A stretch of DNA of 64,000 bases from Vogesella urethralis. GTDB taxonomy: Bacteria; Pseudomonadota; Gammaproteobacteria; Burkholderiales; Chromobacteriaceae. Under the pieces are notes generated by a model that saw only the letters and a program-made list of their open reading frames with translations, was not told where the DNA came from and did not search any database. The stretch spans positions 1 to 64,000 of the forward strand of contig NZ_VMDW02000071.1 of NCBI RefSeq assembly GCF_007644045.2. Direction: 5' to 3'. The translations under genes and the position numbers were made by a program. Shown here one piece after another: positions 63,548-64,000 of this stretch. Within the stretch, counting starts at the first letter, position 1. Every line of letters begins with the position of its first letter.

Positions 63548-64000
63548 CGCGCACTCCAAAGCTGGCCAACGCGATCAGGCCTTCATCACTCTGCCCCGGC
63601 CCCAGCTGCAGCGCCTGCTGCGGCAGGCACAGCAACAGCCCCTGCGCCGCTGCCTGCGCCTGTAACAGCTGCCAGCACAGATGCGACAAACGCTGTTCCG
63701 GCGGCATGGTGGCCGGGTAGTCATCCCAGTTCAGGCACAGCTGGCCGCCGGGTGCCTGTGGCGTGGCAAATTCGCGCGCGGCCAGCACGCCACGGCGGGC
63801 GTACACGCGCCAGGCAATGCTGCGCACGCTCTGGCCCGACTGCCAGGCTGCCAGGCCGGCAAAGTCGTCGCCACCGGGCAGCGCCAGCGCCACGTCGGCC
63901 TCGCCCTCGTCGCTGGCGGCGGCCGGCAAGCGTGCCTCGGCCAGCGGCCGCGGATACACCCACAGCCGGCTATCCAGCCGCACCTGGGTAAAGGCGCGCA
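63537..64000 (-). CDS. DUF58 protein, C-terminal part (gene continues beyond the window)
   Basis: About 154 residues are visible up to the stop at 63537. The frame is open to the window edge (RAFTQVRLDSRLWVYPRP near 64000), so the ATG lies outside. SGQSVRSIAWRVYARRG is the conserved DUF58 segment before the VWA-like fold. In such loci a MoxR ATPase gene usually precedes it. It overlaps tgpA by 11 bases and is probably co-transcribed. Confidence 0.85.
   Translation of the reverse strand, partial: RAFTQVRLDSRLWVYPRPLAEARLPAAASDEGEADVALALPGGDDFAGLAAWQSGQSVRSIAWRVYARRGVLAAREFATPQAPGGQLCLNWDDYPATMPPEQRLSHLCWQLLQAQAAAQGLLLCLPQQALQLGPGQSDEGLIALASFGVRDAG

Overview
The window is 64 kb of GC-rich chromosome from a Gram-negative betaproteobacterium. 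Gene content and protein character point to Neisseriales, probably a Chromobacteriaceae genus such as Vogesella, Aquitalea or Chromobacterium. This placement is an inference from familiarity, not from a search. Supporting features are the surE-pcm-nlpD-rpoS block, rpsP-rimM-trmD-rplS, lutABC, a PACE efflux gene, polar flagellar genes and outer-membrane proteins. No rRNA, CRISPR array, complete prophage or intact insertion sequence was seen.

Layout. 1-635: debris-like edge with a frameshifted winged-helix remnant and palindromic repeats. 636-1703: PLP-dependent cysteine synthase-like enzyme. 6515-1781 (minus): arsenic operon in the order phosphatase, GAPDH, arsJ, arsR-arsC fusion, acr3. 6640-8027: divergent LysR regulator and PACE exporter. 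8140-11611: two paralogous membrane diguanylate cyclases around a GhrA-like reductase. 11711-15609: selO and ygiQ. 15827-19543: chemoreceptor, periplasmic binding protein and a DUF1615 lipoprotein. 19693-19949: tRNA-Glu, tRNA-Arg and tRNA-Ser on the minus strand. 20015-24512: lysC, a CheY-like protein, srkA, an unknown gene and a CDF metal exporter. 24569-27613: GabP-like permease with a divergent MocR regulator. 27697-30394: lutABC. 30481-44403: aerobactin locus. 44491-48636: rhlE, a CobD/CbiB-like membrane protein, flgN, flgM and flgA. 48778-50859: GDSL esterase autotransporter. 50933-56606: xerD, the rplS-trmD-rimM-rpsP operon and a Pat-type acetyltransferase. 56871-61488: nadA, then surE, pcm, nlpD and rpoS. 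61586-64000: transglutaminase TgpA and a truncated DUF58 gene.

How it fits together. Arsenate has two routes in one operon: reduction by ArsC and export of arsenite by Acr3, or GAPDH-catalysed formation of 1-arseno-3-phosphoglycerate and export by ArsJ. The aerobactin locus is self-contained: iucABCD for synthesis, an shiF-like exporter, the iutA receptor, FhuC/FhuB/FhuD-type import and an FhuF-type reductase, around a shared promoter with a Fur-box-like site. Genes are packed with repeated 4-base ATGA overlaps.

The most unusual signal is not a gene. The 9-mer GCGGCCAAC (or its complement) occurs at least 47 times by eye in this window. Nine copies extend to the perfect 12-mer GCGGCCAACCTT. 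Intergenic copies sit beside transcription terminators, and two coding copies force rare Arg-Leu codons. It behaves like a DNA uptake sequence or another genome-wide recognition word, and it is not the known Neisseria DUS.
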